From positions 1 through 25,792 of the forward strand of contig DATGMF010000070.1 of assembly GCA_035293765.1 (NCBI GenBank): a stretch of DNA of 25,792 bases. The letters are read 5' to 3'. Of the stretch, positions 15,540 to 25,200 are shown piece after piece (the stretch's first letter is position 1; every line of letters starts with the position of its first letter). This stretch comes from DASRHT01 sp035293765 (GTDB lineage Bacteria; Chloroflexota; Ktedonobacteria; Ktedonobacterales; Ktedonobacteraceae). A program made the position numbers and the translations under genes. The notes below the pieces were generated by a model that did no database searches, had not been told where the DNA came from, and was given only the letters and a program-made list of their open reading frames with translations.

Positions 15540-17924
15540 ATGTATATTCAGCATAAAGGGAAAGGGTTAATGAGTACGCATCGTTTCATCTCCAGCAGCC
15601 AGAGAAGTATGCGTTTAATGACTTTCTTTGTCCTTAATGGGCTATTGATTGCCTTACAGATTGTGCTGTCTACATGCTCAACCGCGTTTGCGTCTGCTCC
15701 TCATTTGCAGGACCCGCCGCAAAATGTGGCCCGCGTAGGGGTCTCCGTCGTGCGTCTGATTACTTCGTATGTCGATGCAAAAGGGGAGCCGGTGGGGCAA
15801 TGCACCGGCCTGGGGGTAGTTGTAAGGAGCTGGACGGCTCAAAACGCCAGCGACCAGAAAAACAACTGGGTGCTGACCGATGGTAGCCTGGTCAATCCCG
15901 GGCCGAATGCTGTATGCATCAATTCAAGCCCTGAGGGGAAACTGGCCTCTATTCAGATTACCTTTAGCAGCCTGTACAACCCGCAGCCCACCTCTTTTAC
16001 GATCAATGCTCCCGCGCTAGATGTGCGCTGTCAGCAGCCTGGCTGTAGTAATGGACCCGCGCTCTTTCCCTTCCCAAGCGATAGCGCGCATACGCAGCCT
16101 TTCGCCGATGTTGCGACAACAGATCAGCGGCAGATTGCCAGCATTATGTTGACAAAAAAAACAACCTCGACGGAAATTCCTCCTTCCTCAAATACCGACT
16201 CGCGCCGCGTCGTTGAGTATACACAACAGATCGTCCCGCAGTATCTCACGCCCATCCAATCGCTACAGATCAACGCTCCCAGTAACCAGCAGGAGCTGGG
16301 GACGCCCATCACCAATAGCGCGGGCGAATTAACCGGTATGCACCTGAATAGCACAGGGTCGTTTACCGCCGATGATATCAGAGCATTTATTACGAGCAAA
16401 GTGCCTGAGTTGAATAATAGTCCTTTGCCGCACCTTAATCCGCTCCATGATAGCTGGAATAGAGGGATTGCAGCCTACTATCAAAAAGATTATACTGCGG
16501 CCCGCGTAGCCTTCCAGGCAGCGCAGCTTGCCAATCCGCAATTTGAGGCGGCACAGACCTTTGCTCAGCTAAGCATCGCTGCGGCGGTTGCGGCTGGCAG
16601 TGAGAATAATGGCAGAACGGCAGGCCAGCAGCCGCCGGCAGGCGTTACTATTGGCAATCTCTTCATTCCCCTCTGGCCCTTGATTATGATTGGTCTGCTG
16701 GTATTGATCGCGCTCCTCGTGCTGGTGAGCCTCACTTTTGGACGCGCGCGCGCCAAACGCAAACGGGCTCTCAAGGCCGAGTACGCCGCAGCGGAGCAGC
16801 AGGCAATCATCGACGCACAGCGCATTGCCGAGGCGGAGGCCCCGCAACTGCGCCGCAGCCATGACCCGGCCTCACAGCCAACGCTGATACAGGGTGAACT
16901 GTCCCCCAGTAATGGCGGAACAAACGGGTGGGTTGCCTCTGCTCCCGCGGCCCCTGCCCAATCAATTGCCGATCAGCCAACTCTTGATATGGCAACGGGA
17001 GCGCCCAGGAATGGGCAGGTTGATGCGCAGCAGACCGTGCCCTATGACGTTCAGCATCTCAAAGGTGATCGTTTGGGACTGGCTGTTATCACACAGACCG
17101 ATCCCGGCATTAAGAGAAAGTATAAGCCCAACGAGGATAGCCTGTTTGCGGTTAAGGGCATGCGCACTGATAGTCCAGCCCCTCAGAACTTTGGTCTGTT
17201 TGTGATAGCGGATGGCATGGGCGGCCATGCTAATGGACAGGATGCCAGCCGCCTGGCGATTCAGACGATCATTGACTATGTGTTGCCGAGGCTCTTGAAG
17301 GATACAGAACTGCATGACAATGGCTTCGCTCAATTGCTGGTTGAAGGCGTGAAGCAGGCAAATCGGGCTGTCCACCAGCATAATATCGAGCGGCACGGCG
17401 ATATGGGAACGACGGTTACTGCTGCTCTTGTCGTTGGTACTACCGCCTATGTCGCCAACGTCGGTGATAGTCGTACCTACCTGTACCGCAAGTCTACAGG
17501 ATTGACAAAGATCACGCAGGATCACTCCGTTGTTGCCAGCCTGGTGGAGGCCGGGATCATCAAGCCTGATGATATCTATACCCATCCCAAGCGCAATCAG
17601 ATCTACCGCAGCCTCGGCGAGAAGCCAGCCATAGATGTTGATTGGTTCACCGAGCAATTGCAGCCCGGCGATAAGCTGTTGCTCTGCTCCGATGGCTTAT
17701 GGGATATGGTACGCGACCCCAAGATCGAAGAGGTCATCAAGAAGGCCGAGCGCCAGCCCGACAAGATGGGGAGTGCCCTGGTGCAGGCCGCGCTCGACGG
17801 CGGCGGAGAAGATAATGTCAGCGTCATCGTGGTACAGGTGATAGAGACTCCTCAGGGAGAGCTAAAGCCGGGCGTCCAGTTGCTGGCTAAGCCAGACTCG
17901 GTGCAAATGCCCCCACTATCATAA
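15540..17924 (+). CDS. Membrane PP2C-type phosphatase with an extracellular trypsin-like pseudoprotease domain
   Basis: From the chosen start the protein is 794 residues. A hydrophobic segment near residues 27-50 should be a signal anchor. Residues 60-290 read like an HtrA/trypsin fold with its key residues lost: WVLTDGSLV stands where WILTNHHVV is usual, and ELGTPITNSAGELTGMH stands where a GNSGGPL motif is usual. A short TPR-like pair follows (about 305-350), then a membrane helix (373-400) and a basic stop-transfer stretch. The PP2C domain (about 511-772) has NED, DGMGGH, GDMGTT, GDSR, QDHS, CSDGLW and GGGEDNVS, all metal-binding motifs intact. It should remove phosphate from Ser/Thr proteins inside the cell, perhaps under control of the outer domain. 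GAGGAG ten bases upstream supports 15540; ATGs at 15522 and 15570 are alternatives. Confidence 0.88.
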   Translation: MYIQHKGKGLMSTHRFISSSQRSMRLMTFFVLNGLLIALQIVLSTCSTAFASAPHLQDPPQNVARVGVSVVRLITSYVDAKGEPVGQCTGLGVVVRSWTAQNASDQKNNWVLTDGSLVNPGPNAVCINSSPEGKLASIQITFSSLYNPQPTSFTINAPALDVRCQQPGCSNGPALFPFPSDSAHTQPFADVATTDQRQIASIMLTKKTTSTEIPPSSNTDSRRVVEYTQQIVPQYLTPIQSLQINAPSNQQELGTPITNSAGELTGMHLNSTGSFTADDIRAFITSKVPELNNSPLPHLNPLHDSWNRGIAAYYQKDYTAARVAFQAAQLANPQFEAAQTFAQLSIAAAVAAGSENNGRTAGQQPPAGVTIGNLFIPLWPLIMIGLLVLIALLVLVSLTFGRARAKRKRALKAEYAAAEQQAIIDAQRIAEAEAPQLRRSHDPASQPTLIQGELSPSNGGTNGWVASAPAAPAQSIADQPTLDMATGAPRNGQVDAQQTVPYDVQHLKGDRLGLAVITQTDPGIKRKYKPNEDSLFAVKGMRTDSPAPQNFGLFVIADGMGGHANGQDASRLAIQTIIDYVLPRLLKDTELHDNGFAQLLVEGVKQANRAVHQHNIERHGDMGTTVTAALVVGTTAYVANVGDSRTYLYRKSTGLTKITQDHSVVASLVEAGIIKPDDIYTHPKRNQIYRSLGEKPAIDVDWFTEQLQPGDKLLLCSDGLWDMVRDPKIEEVIKKAERQPDKMGSALVQAALDGGGEDNVSVIVVQVIETPQGELKPGVQLLAKPDSVQMPPLS

Positions 17925-17926
17925 AA

Positions 17927-17955
17927 TTGTCGCTGCTTCCTCCCTGTGCTATAAT
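17927..17955 (+). promoter_or_regulatory. Strong sigma70-type promoter of the nuo operon
   Basis: TTGTCG (17927-17932), a 17-base spacer and TATAAT (17950-17955) with a TGC extension directly before it form a near-consensus promoter. The -35 begins three bases after the phosphatase stop. Transcription would start near 17962, about 54 bases before the nuoA GTG. Confidence 0.75.
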
Positions 17956-18015
17956 CTTTCTAGCATCTTCTAGCCTTTGTCGAGCTGGCAAAAGCACATG
18001 TTGGAGGAAAGTTTC

Positions 18016-18384
18016 GTGTCAACACCAGCAAATATCGGATATTTATATGCGGCTATTCTTTTCGCCGCAGGATTCGGGTTTGTCATTGTGACAACCATTG
18101 TGGCGAACATTTTAGCGCCTCACAAAAGAACGCCAGAAAAGCTACAAACTTACGAGTCTGGTGAGACCCCGATTGGTTCAGCCTGGGTCCAGTATCCCCT
18201 GGGTTTCTATATCTTTGCCCTGCTCTTCGTTGCTTTCGATGTGGATATCGTCTTTATCATTGCCTGGGCTATTATCTTTAAGCAACTGAGCATCTTTGGA
18301 TTTTTTGAAATCCTCTTCTTTATCATTGTTCTCGCGCTTGGCCTTGTTTACGCATGGCGCAAGGGAGTGACCCGATGGATTTAG
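18016..18384 (+). CDS. nuoA: NADH-quinone oxidoreductase subunit A
   Basis: NuoA is a small membrane subunit of respiratory complex I at the junction with the peripheral arm. The 122-residue product has three membrane helices (about 8-34, 55-80 and 90-115). The loop motif YESGETPIGSAW and the following FYIFALLFVAFDVD match the family; the common YECG cysteine is serine here. I chose the GTG at 18016 because GGAGGA lies seven bases upstream; upstream TTG and ATG codons lack a site. Its end overlaps nuoC by ten bases. It is the first gene of the operon, yet nuoB, its usual next neighbour, is missing. Confidence 0.93.
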   Translation: MSTPANIGYLYAAILFAAGFGFVIVTTIVANILAPHKRTPEKLQTYESGETPIGSAWVQYPLGFYIFALLFVAFDVDIVFIIAWAIIFKQLSIFGFFEILFFIIVLALGLVYAWRKGVTRWI

Positions 18385-19118
18385 TACCACGTTCAACCAG
18401 TATTCCCAGCGCAACTACTGGGTATCGTGACCAGAATGCCGCGCTCGCCCGCGACCTGGCCCCCATTGGACAGATTACCGGTAAGCCGACTGTCCCGAAA
18501 ACGCTCAAGGGCGATTTCCTGGCCCTTGAGGTTGACCGCAAGCACCTGGTCGCGGTCTGTCGCTTTTTACGCGATCAGCTCGGCTTTGACCTGCTCAGTT
18601 GCGTGTCCGGCGTTGATATGCTCGATCATCTGGAGACCGTCTATCATGTGCGCTCAACGACTCGCGGTCAACTGCTGCAACTAAAAGTGCGCCTTGATAA
18701 CGAGCGACCGGAAGTTGATAGCGTCGTCTCGGTCTGGCCCACGGCCAACTGGCTGGAGCGCGAAACCTACGATCTCTTTGGCATCCGTTTCGCGGGCCAT
18801 CCCGATCTCAGGCGAATGTTGCTGGACGACGACTTTGAGGGCTATCCGCTACTCAAAAGCTTCCACCAGGTTCCCTTGACGGTAAAGCCACGCGCCACCA
18901 CACAGGTTGATCCCAATATGGCTGTGGCTGGCAATTTCCAGCAGCAGCGTATTGAGCGCGTAGTGCAGAAGAAGTTGGGCCAGGGCATGGAGGAACGACT
19001 ACATCCAGGTACGCCAACCTTTGGTCACTCCTTCCATGACGCGGAAGAAGCCAATGTGGAAGCGGCCACTCAGACGGGCGAATCGGCGCCGGCTCAGAAT
19101 GGAACCGAGAAGAAATAG
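18375..19118 (+). CDS. nuoC: NADH-quinone oxidoreductase subunit C
   Basis: NuoC (30-kDa subunit) is part of the peripheral arm of complex I near the quinone site and carries no Fe-S cluster. The 247-residue product contains the family core, with SCVSGVDMLDHLE.VYHV, and the signature ANWLERETYDLFGIRFAGHPDLRRML followed by DDFEGYPL (gaps in the first motif shown as dots). After this core about 80 residues form a charged, Q/E/A-rich tail that most NuoC proteins lack. GGAG seven bases before the ATG at 18375 supports the start, which lies inside the nuoA end. The order nuoA-nuoC without nuoB is unusual. Identity is secure. Confidence 0.93.
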   Translation: MDLVPRSTSIPSATTGYRDQNAALARDLAPIGQITGKPTVPKTLKGDFLALEVDRKHLVAVCRFLRDQLGFDLLSCVSGVDMLDHLETVYHVRSTTRGQLLQLKVRLDNERPEVDSVVSVWPTANWLERETYDLFGIRFAGHPDLRRMLLDDDFEGYPLLKSFHQVPLTVKPRATTQVDPNMAVAGNFQQQRIERVVQKKLGQGMEERLHPGTPTFGHSFHDAEEANVEAATQTGESAPAQNGTEKK

Positions 19119-19140
19119 ATGAATGGGCGGAGCAGGTGCC

Positions 19141-19467
19141 ATGCCAAAAACTAAAGCACGCAGAAAAAGTGAAAGGGGAAGCGCGGGATACACGCAGATT
19201 TCCCGGAGTTCCGCACCCCTTTCTCGGGATACAACAAAAATTGGACAAACCGCTGCTCAGCGTGCGTCGATGCCGTCGGGTCCCACTCCTATGAGTCTGG
19301 TGATGGCGGCAATGGTCACGCTGGGCTGCTGGGGAATGGCGATTTCGTTTGTGTTTTTTTCAGCGGACCCCAACCGCTACCTGTTTGGTGGCATGGCTGT
19401 GCTGATGGGCCTGATGTGGGCAGCCAGCTTCGGTCTGCGCTTACGCAAACTATTGCAACAACGCTAA
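19141..19467 (+). CDS. Small two-helix membrane protein within the nuo operon
   Basis: I do not recognise this 108-residue protein. Its first 45 residues are basic and rich in K, R, S and T, followed by two hydrophobic segments, about 51-74 (MSLVMAAMVTLGCWGMAISF) and 79-100 (YLFGGMAVLMGLMWAASFGL), and a basic end, RLRKLLQQR. The predicted topology has both ends in the cytoplasm. GGAG eight bases before the ATG at 19141 supports this start; an ATG at 19123 is possible. It lies between nuoC and nuoD on the same strand with short gaps, so it is co-transcribed with complex I genes. It matches no standard Nuo subunit. An assembly factor or lineage-specific accessory subunit is a guess. Confidence 0.75.
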   Translation: MPKTKARRKSERGSAGYTQISRSSAPLSRDTTKIGQTAAQRASMPSGPTPMSLVMAAMVTLGCWGMAISFVFFSADPNRYLFGGMAVLMGLMWAASFGLRLRKLLQQR

Positions 19468-19489
19468 ATAATGCTCGATCATTTTATTG

Positions 19490-19509
19490 CTCCCGACCTT
19501 TGCCGGGAG
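19490..19509 (+). other. Intercistronic hairpin before nuoD
   Basis: CTCCCG (19490-19495) pairs with CGGGAG (19504-19509) around an eight-base loop, in the 63-base gap before nuoD. No T-run follows, so it is more likely an mRNA processing or stability element than a terminator. Confidence 0.4.
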
Positions 19510-19530
19510 TGAACATACCAAGAGGATTGT

Positions 19531-20679
19531 ATGGCTACAAACCAGGATACGGGCACCCGTTCACAGAATCCAGATCTTGAGGGGTTACAATCTCAAGAGA
19601 TGCTGCTGAATATGGGGCCACAGCACCCGAGCACGCATGGAGTGCTTCGCCTGGTGCTGACATTAGAGGGCGAGACCGTAGTGGACTGCACACCGGTCAT
19701 CGGCTATCTGCATCGGGGCATCGAGAAGATTCTGGAGAATCGCCCCATCATGGGCGGCATTCGCTATATGGACAATGCTGACTACCTCTCCCCGATGCTC
19801 AATGAGATTGCCTACGCGGGAGCGGTTGAGCAGTTGATGGGGATTGAGCCGCCCCGACGCGCACAATATATCCGCCTGCTGACCGGCGAGATGCAGCGTA
19901 TTGCCAGCCATCTCGTGGCTGTCGGCACCTACCTGATTGACCTGGGCGCGTTTACCCCCATTCTGTGGTGTTTCCGCGACCGCGAAGGCATCCTTTCGCT
20001 GTTCGAGGCGTTGGGCGGCAGCCGCTTTAACGTCAACTATATCCGCGTCGGCGGCGTGCTGCACGATTTCCCCAAAAACTGGCTGAAGGAATGCGAGGCG
20101 TTTTTTGACCAGTTCGAGAAAAATATGGCGGAGCTGGAGGGGCTGATCACCGGCAACGAAATCTTTGAAGCTCGCACTCAGGGCGTTGGCTACATCGATC
20201 AGCAGCAGGCGCTTGCCTACGGCTTAACCGGCCCGATGGCGCGTGCCAGCGGCATTAACTGGGACCTGCGCGTGAACCGTCCCTATATGGCCTATCGCGA
20301 AGTTCCGGTAAACGTACAGATTCGCCAGGAAGGCGATTGTTTCGCGCGTTATAAGGTTCGTGTGCAGGAGATTTACGAAAGCATTCGCCTCTGTCGCGTC
20401 GCGATGGATAAAATGCCGGGTGGTCCTATCGGCACGCGTACCCCCATCGCGCTGCGTCCGCCGCGTGGCGAGACGTACTTTGCTATTGAGAGCAGCAAGG
20501 GCGAGTTGGGCGTCTACTTTATTAGCGACGGCAGCGAATATCCCTGGCGCGCCAAGTTGCGCGGTCCGTCTTTTGTCAATCTCCAGATCCTCCCGGAGCT
20601 GCTGCGCGGTCATAAAATGAGCGACGTGGTAGCAATTATGGGGAGCCTGGACATCGTACTGGGTGAGGTTGATCGGTAA
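19531..20679 (+). CDS. nuoD: NADH-quinone oxidoreductase subunit D
   Basis: NuoD (49-kDa subunit) forms, with NuoB, the quinone-reducing site of complex I. The 382-residue product is near the normal length of about 400. It carries MGPQHPSTHGVLR at residues 28-40, the GYLHRGIEKI motif, DNADYLSP, GEMQRIASHL, the GGSRFN segment, and the conserved end IMGSLDIVLGEVDR. GAGG lies five bases from the ATG. The protein shows no loss of conserved motifs, so it should be functional, but its obligate partner NuoB is not encoded in this window. Confidence 0.96.
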   Translation: MATNQDTGTRSQNPDLEGLQSQEMLLNMGPQHPSTHGVLRLVLTLEGETVVDCTPVIGYLHRGIEKILENRPIMGGIRYMDNADYLSPMLNEIAYAGAVEQLMGIEPPRRAQYIRLLTGEMQRIASHLVAVGTYLIDLGAFTPILWCFRDREGILSLFEALGGSRFNVNYIRVGGVLHDFPKNWLKECEAFFDQFEKNMAELEGLITGNEIFEARTQGVGYIDQQQALAYGLTGPMARASGINWDLRVNRPYMAYREVPVNVQIRQEGDCFARYKVRVQEIYESIRLCRVAMDKMPGGPIGTRTPIALRPPRGETYFAIESSKGELGVYFISDGSEYPWRAKLRGPSFVNLQILPELLRGHKMSDVVAIMGSLDIVLGEVDR

Positions 20680-20755
20680 AATTCATATGAGACATGGGGC
20701 AGGCGCTATGACCGTTTTTGCCTGCCTGTTCATGTTTCATGGCTGGAGTCATCAT

Positions 20756-22180
20756 ATGAGCACAATTGTGATTGCGGATAACGTAATAAACCAGCTACTG
20801 CAAGGCATCTTCTCATGGTCGTTTTTGCAGTTCATCGTTGCGTTCCTCTCCTTCTTTGGTTTTATCATGACCAGTGCGGTGATTTTGATCCTTGCCGAGC
20901 GCAAGGTGATGGGATGGATGCAGGATCGCTATGGCCCGTTGCATGTCGGACCCTGGGGACTGTTGCAGACGGTAGCCGACGTCGGGAAGTTGCTTTTGAA
21001 AGAGGATATCCACGCGGCTAAAACTGATCGGGCGCTCTTCCTGCTCGCTCCATCTGTATTTATGGCTCCCGTGATTGCCGCGTTTGCTGTGTTGCCATTC
21101 TCTCCTTATATCGGTATCCCTGGCAGCGCGCTGGCAACCGGTGTCATTTACTACGTAGCGATGAGTTCGATTGACGTGGTTGGCGTGGTGATGGCGGGCT
21201 GGAGTTCGAATAACAAATACTCTCTGATCGGCGGCCTGCGTTCCGCCGCGCAAATGATCTCGTACGAGCTGCCGCTGGTGCTCGCTCTGGTTGGCGTGGT
21301 GATGTTGACCAGCGTGCTGGCAGGGCAGCCGGGCTATCCGGGCAGCGATAGCATTGGCACGATCTCCTTGCGTGAGATTCAGGATTTCCAGAATGTGTGG
21401 CATAAGACGGGCATTGGGATACTGGATTTCATCTTCGAGGGTTTTACGCCCTGGGCGTGGTTTATCCTGGTCCAGCCGTTGATGCTCTTTATCTACTACA
21501 CCTGTGGTCTGGCTGAGACGAACCGCGCGCCCTTTGATCTGCCGGAAGCCGAATCGGAGCTGGTCGCGGGCTATCTCACCGAATACAGTGGCATGCGCTG
21601 GGCGCTCTTCTTCCTGGGCGAGTACGGCAATATGACCATTGTCTCGGCGATTGCCAGCTACCTCTTCCTGGGTGGCTTCTCCGGCCCCGGCGTGGCCTTC
21701 CTGACCGGACTGAATACGCCACTCTGGGGGCTGATCGGCAACCTGCTTGCCCTGACCTACTTTATTCTCAAGGTCTACCTGCTGTGCTTTGTCTTCATCT
21801 GGGTACGCAGCACGCTGCCGCGCCTGCGCTCCGACCAGTTGATGCAGTTCGCCTGGCTGATCCTCATCCCCGTAACACTGGCGAACATCGTGCTCACAGG
21901 CGCTATTTTCCTGGTGACCGATGCGCTGCACCTGGCTCCCTGGATCTACCTGATCATCCTGGGTGTACTCAACTGGATTGGCTTGTTTGCCTTCTTTTGG
22001 GTGGTTGGACGCGCAACCGTTGCCTCCACGCGACGCGCTCAGGCGCCCGCGATTCGGGCGCAGCTTCGCTCTACCTCTGTACCTGCTTCACCCGCCCTGC
22101 CCTTGCGCGACGGCATTCCCGGGAAGGCTCCTCAGTTGCCTCAGGAAGCCAGCGTCTCTGGTACCAGGAGCAGCGAATAA
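20756..22180 (+). CDS. nuoH: NADH-quinone oxidoreductase subunit H
   Basis: NuoH is the membrane subunit that forms the quinone chamber and links it to the proton-pumping arm. The 474-residue product has eight or more helices, the AERKVMGWMQDRYGP loop, and the hallmark ETNRAPFDLPEAESELVAGY. It is longer than typical NuoH (about 320-420), mainly through a tail of some 60 residues rich in A, P, S and R after the last helix. I chose the ATG at 20756 for its GGAG seven bases upstream; GTG at 20663 and ATG at 20708 would add 16-31 poorly supported residues. It ends the operon: a terminator follows where nuoI-N would normally lie. Confidence 0.95.
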   Translation: MSTIVIADNVINQLLQGIFSWSFLQFIVAFLSFFGFIMTSAVILILAERKVMGWMQDRYGPLHVGPWGLLQTVADVGKLLLKEDIHAAKTDRALFLLAPSVFMAPVIAAFAVLPFSPYIGIPGSALATGVIYYVAMSSIDVVGVVMAGWSSNNKYSLIGGLRSAAQMISYELPLVLALVGVVMLTSVLAGQPGYPGSDSIGTISLREIQDFQNVWHKTGIGILDFIFEGFTPWAWFILVQPLMLFIYYTCGLAETNRAPFDLPEAESELVAGYLTEYSGMRWALFFLGEYGNMTIVSAIASYLFLGGFSGPGVAFLTGLNTPLWGLIGNLLALTYFILKVYLLCFVFIWVRSTLPRLRSDQLMQFAWLILIPVTLANIVLTGAIFLVTDALHLAPWIYLIILGVLNWIGLFAFFWVVGRATVASTRRAQAPAIRAQLRSTSVPASPALPLRDGIPGKAPQLPQEASVSGTRSSE

Positions 22181-22203
22181 AAAGTAGTATTGGATAGCTA
22201 AAG

Positions 22204-22254
22204 TAAAAGGTGCCGAAGCCTCGAATCTCGTGTTCGAGGCTTCGGCACCTTTTA
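22204..22254. terminator. 22-bp perfect hairpin ending the nuo operon, bidirectional
   Basis: Arms 22204-22225 and 22233-22254 are exact reverse complements around a seven-base loop, beginning TAAAAGG and ending CCTTTTA. The T-rich end on each strand lets it serve nuoH on the plus strand and the tricorn gene on the minus strand. Confidence 0.85.
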
Positions 22255-22271
22255 TAGCAACCGGATAAAAG

Positions 22272-25200
22272 CTATTTTGCCCGTCCCAGTCTCGGCCTCT
22301 CGCCTGGTTTTGGCTCCAGCGCGGGATATTCCTCGCTCAAGCGTAGCGCCTCGGCAATGGCGCGGTCGAGCTGTGGATCGACCTTGTTGGCGAAATCCTG
22401 AGGAGCGATATCGACCTCGATATCGGGATCGGTCCCGTAGTTTTCGACATTCCAGCCGACATCCTTGAACCAGAAGGAAAATTCGGGCTGCGTCGTGACC
22501 GTGCCATCAACCAGGCGGTGGCTAGGACTGATGCCGATCACCCCACCCCATGTACGCTTACCAATGAGTGGCCCTAAGCCCATCAGTTTGAAACTGTGGC
22601 TGAAGATATCACCATCTGAGCCAGCATGCTCGTTCGTCAATGCCACCATCGGGCCTCGCGGCGATTCACCTGGATAGGGGTCGGGCTGGCCCCAGCGCGA
22701 GAAATCATAGCCGATGCGCCGCCTGGCTAATTTCTCTAATAACAAGCCAGAGACGTGGCCTCCCGAATTCCAGCGCACATCGACGACTAATGCGGGATAA
22801 TCATACTCGGTAAGAAAGCCGCGATGGAATTCAGCGTAGCCATCGCTTACCATGTTGGGAATGTGGATATAGCCGACGCGCCCTTGCGAAACGCTATGAA
22901 CGTAGCGGCGGTTCTCCTCAACCCATTCTCGATAACGCGCGGGCGATTCGCTGGCGAGCGCCTTGACCGTAACGACGCGCGTCTCCCTGCTCTCTCCATC
23001 CTCGATGGTCAGTTGCACCTCGTTCCCTGCCTGGTTCACCAGCAATTCCTGAGGCTGGCGCTCTGGCCCAAGTCGCTGCCCATTAATCGCTAGAATAGCA
23101 TCACCCTCTTTAATATTCAGTCCCGGTCCGGTGAGGGGCGAGGTCTCATCGCTATTTGAGGGATCACCTTTGACGATGTGTGCGATGCGATAGCGATTAT
23201 TGGCGGCATCATAGCTCCAATCGACGCCGAGCGACCCCTGGCGATAGTGGGGGCCGTGGCGATACTCGCCGCCCATTTCATAGGCGTGGGATGTGCCCAG
23301 CTCACCTTGTAGCTCCCATAGGAGATCCGATAGCTCTGAACGCGAGCTGACGCGCTCCAGCAGTGGAGCATACAGGGCATAGACGGCGTCCCAATCGATG
23401 CCTGACATATTCTCGGTCCAGAACTGTTCGCGCTGCAAACGCCAGGCTTCGGCAAACATCTGCTTCCACTCGGCGGCAGGCTGCACAGAGACCTTGACGC
23501 GCCCCAGGTTGATCCAGCCGCTCTCGCGGCCTGGGCGATCCCCATTGTCCGCTTTGGGAGCTTTGTCGCCCGCTTTGAAGACGCGCAGGCGATGGTATGA
23601 ACGATAGATCAGCGTTTTGCTATCACGCGACAGATCAAAATCGTTAATGCCGTCCGCGACTCGCTCGCATTTATGGTTCTCGAAGTCGTAATAATCCAGG
23701 CTGCCGCGCGAATCATGACGATTGACGAGATCGTGAACAGCTCCTTCGACGGGAGACGAGAGGAACAGCGCCTTCCCTTTGATGCCCCGAATCTGGCTAT
23801 AGCGGCTCTCGCCCACCGGGAAAGGCAGCGCGCGCTCGGTGATGCCGTCCAGATCGATGACGATAGGCGCTGTTCTGGGCGTCGTCTCCTCTTTGTCGCT
23901 CTCCTCCTTCGCTGCTTCTCCGTTCTCCCCGGCGCCTTCATGGAATTTTTTCGCGCTGACCTCTTCTTTCTCTTTGTCTTTCTCCCCCGGCGCTTTAGGT
24001 TCTGGTACAAATGGTGAACGCAGGTCGCGCCTGAGCATGAGCGCATAGGGCTTGACGCCGCGTGGGAAGCCCAGATCAAAATGCAGGTTATCGTAAACGG
24101 GATTGAAGATGCGATAGCCCAGGAAGTAGAGGTATTTCCCCTCTGGATCAAAGGCTGGCCTGGTATCATGCAATATCGGGTCGGTCACCACATGCGTCTC
24201 GCCACTTTCCAGATTGCAGAGCTTAATGGCCGTTTTATGTGCTGAGATTGGGAATCCGTAAGCCAGCCAGCGGCCATCCGGCGCCCAATCGATGCCCTCG
24301 ATACGACGATAATCGCTGCGATCAAGCAGGCGAGAGGTTCGCTCTTCCAGGTCAACCACTATCAATTCGTAGCGATGATTGGTGATTGCCACGGCGTCAT
24401 CGAGCGGGGAGACGGCCAGGTCAACGGCCCGCCCAAACTCGATATCGGTCAATACTTCCGGCTCGCTGCCATCTTCAGGATTGAAGATGACCAGCGCCTC
24501 GCGTCCGGGCTGATCGCAGACCGCCACCATCCGTTTGCCATCATTCAGCCATTCAAGAAAGCGATAGCGGACGCCATCCGGCTCTCCATGCTGGAGCACC
24601 GGCCCCTCCCAGTTTCCCATCGAGAAAGCTTTGCCGCGTGCCGTTACCGCGACCGCGTGTCCCTGGGGATGCAGCGCGTAGGTATCGAGGAAGCTAGCGG
24701 CATGAACGAACTTGCGGTTGCGCTGTGTACGCAGGCTGGGGAGTTCCACCTCAAGATGACGGTTCTCACCTGATGCTGGCTCATAGAGATAAAGATCGGC
24801 GCCGCAGTGATAGACCAGACGCTGTCCATCGCTTGAGAGATGGCGGGCATAGAAATCCTGGTGATCGGTGTGCTTGCGCACATCTTCGCCAAGAGGAGTA
24901 CACGAATAGAGATTGCCCACCCCCTCGTGATCGGAGAGGAAGTAGATACGCTCGCCCACCCAGCATGGATTGGCGATGTTGCTGTCCAGATGGAGCAGGC
25001 GTTGAAATTTCCCATCGCCATTGATATCGCACCATAAATGTCCGACGAGGCCCCCACGGTAGCGCTTCCAATGCGAGAATTCGCGCACGTTAATATTGCG
25101 TCCAATCACAACGCCGCCCTCTGGCCCATAGGAAATCGCGTTGGCCTTGCCGAAAGGAAGTTGACGTGGCAGCCCGCCATCGGGCTTGACGGCGAAGATG

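Noticed and set aside
13696..17924. PASTA-type receptor kinase/phosphatase (PknB/PstP) locus
   Set aside because: The kinase has TPRs and no membrane helix or PASTA repeats, and no cell-division or peptidoglycan genes are adjacent.
20813..21931. A 372-codon minus-strand open frame opposite nuoH
   Set aside because: nuoH on the plus strand has the family hallmarks, while the antisense translation is Q/R/H-rich without domains.
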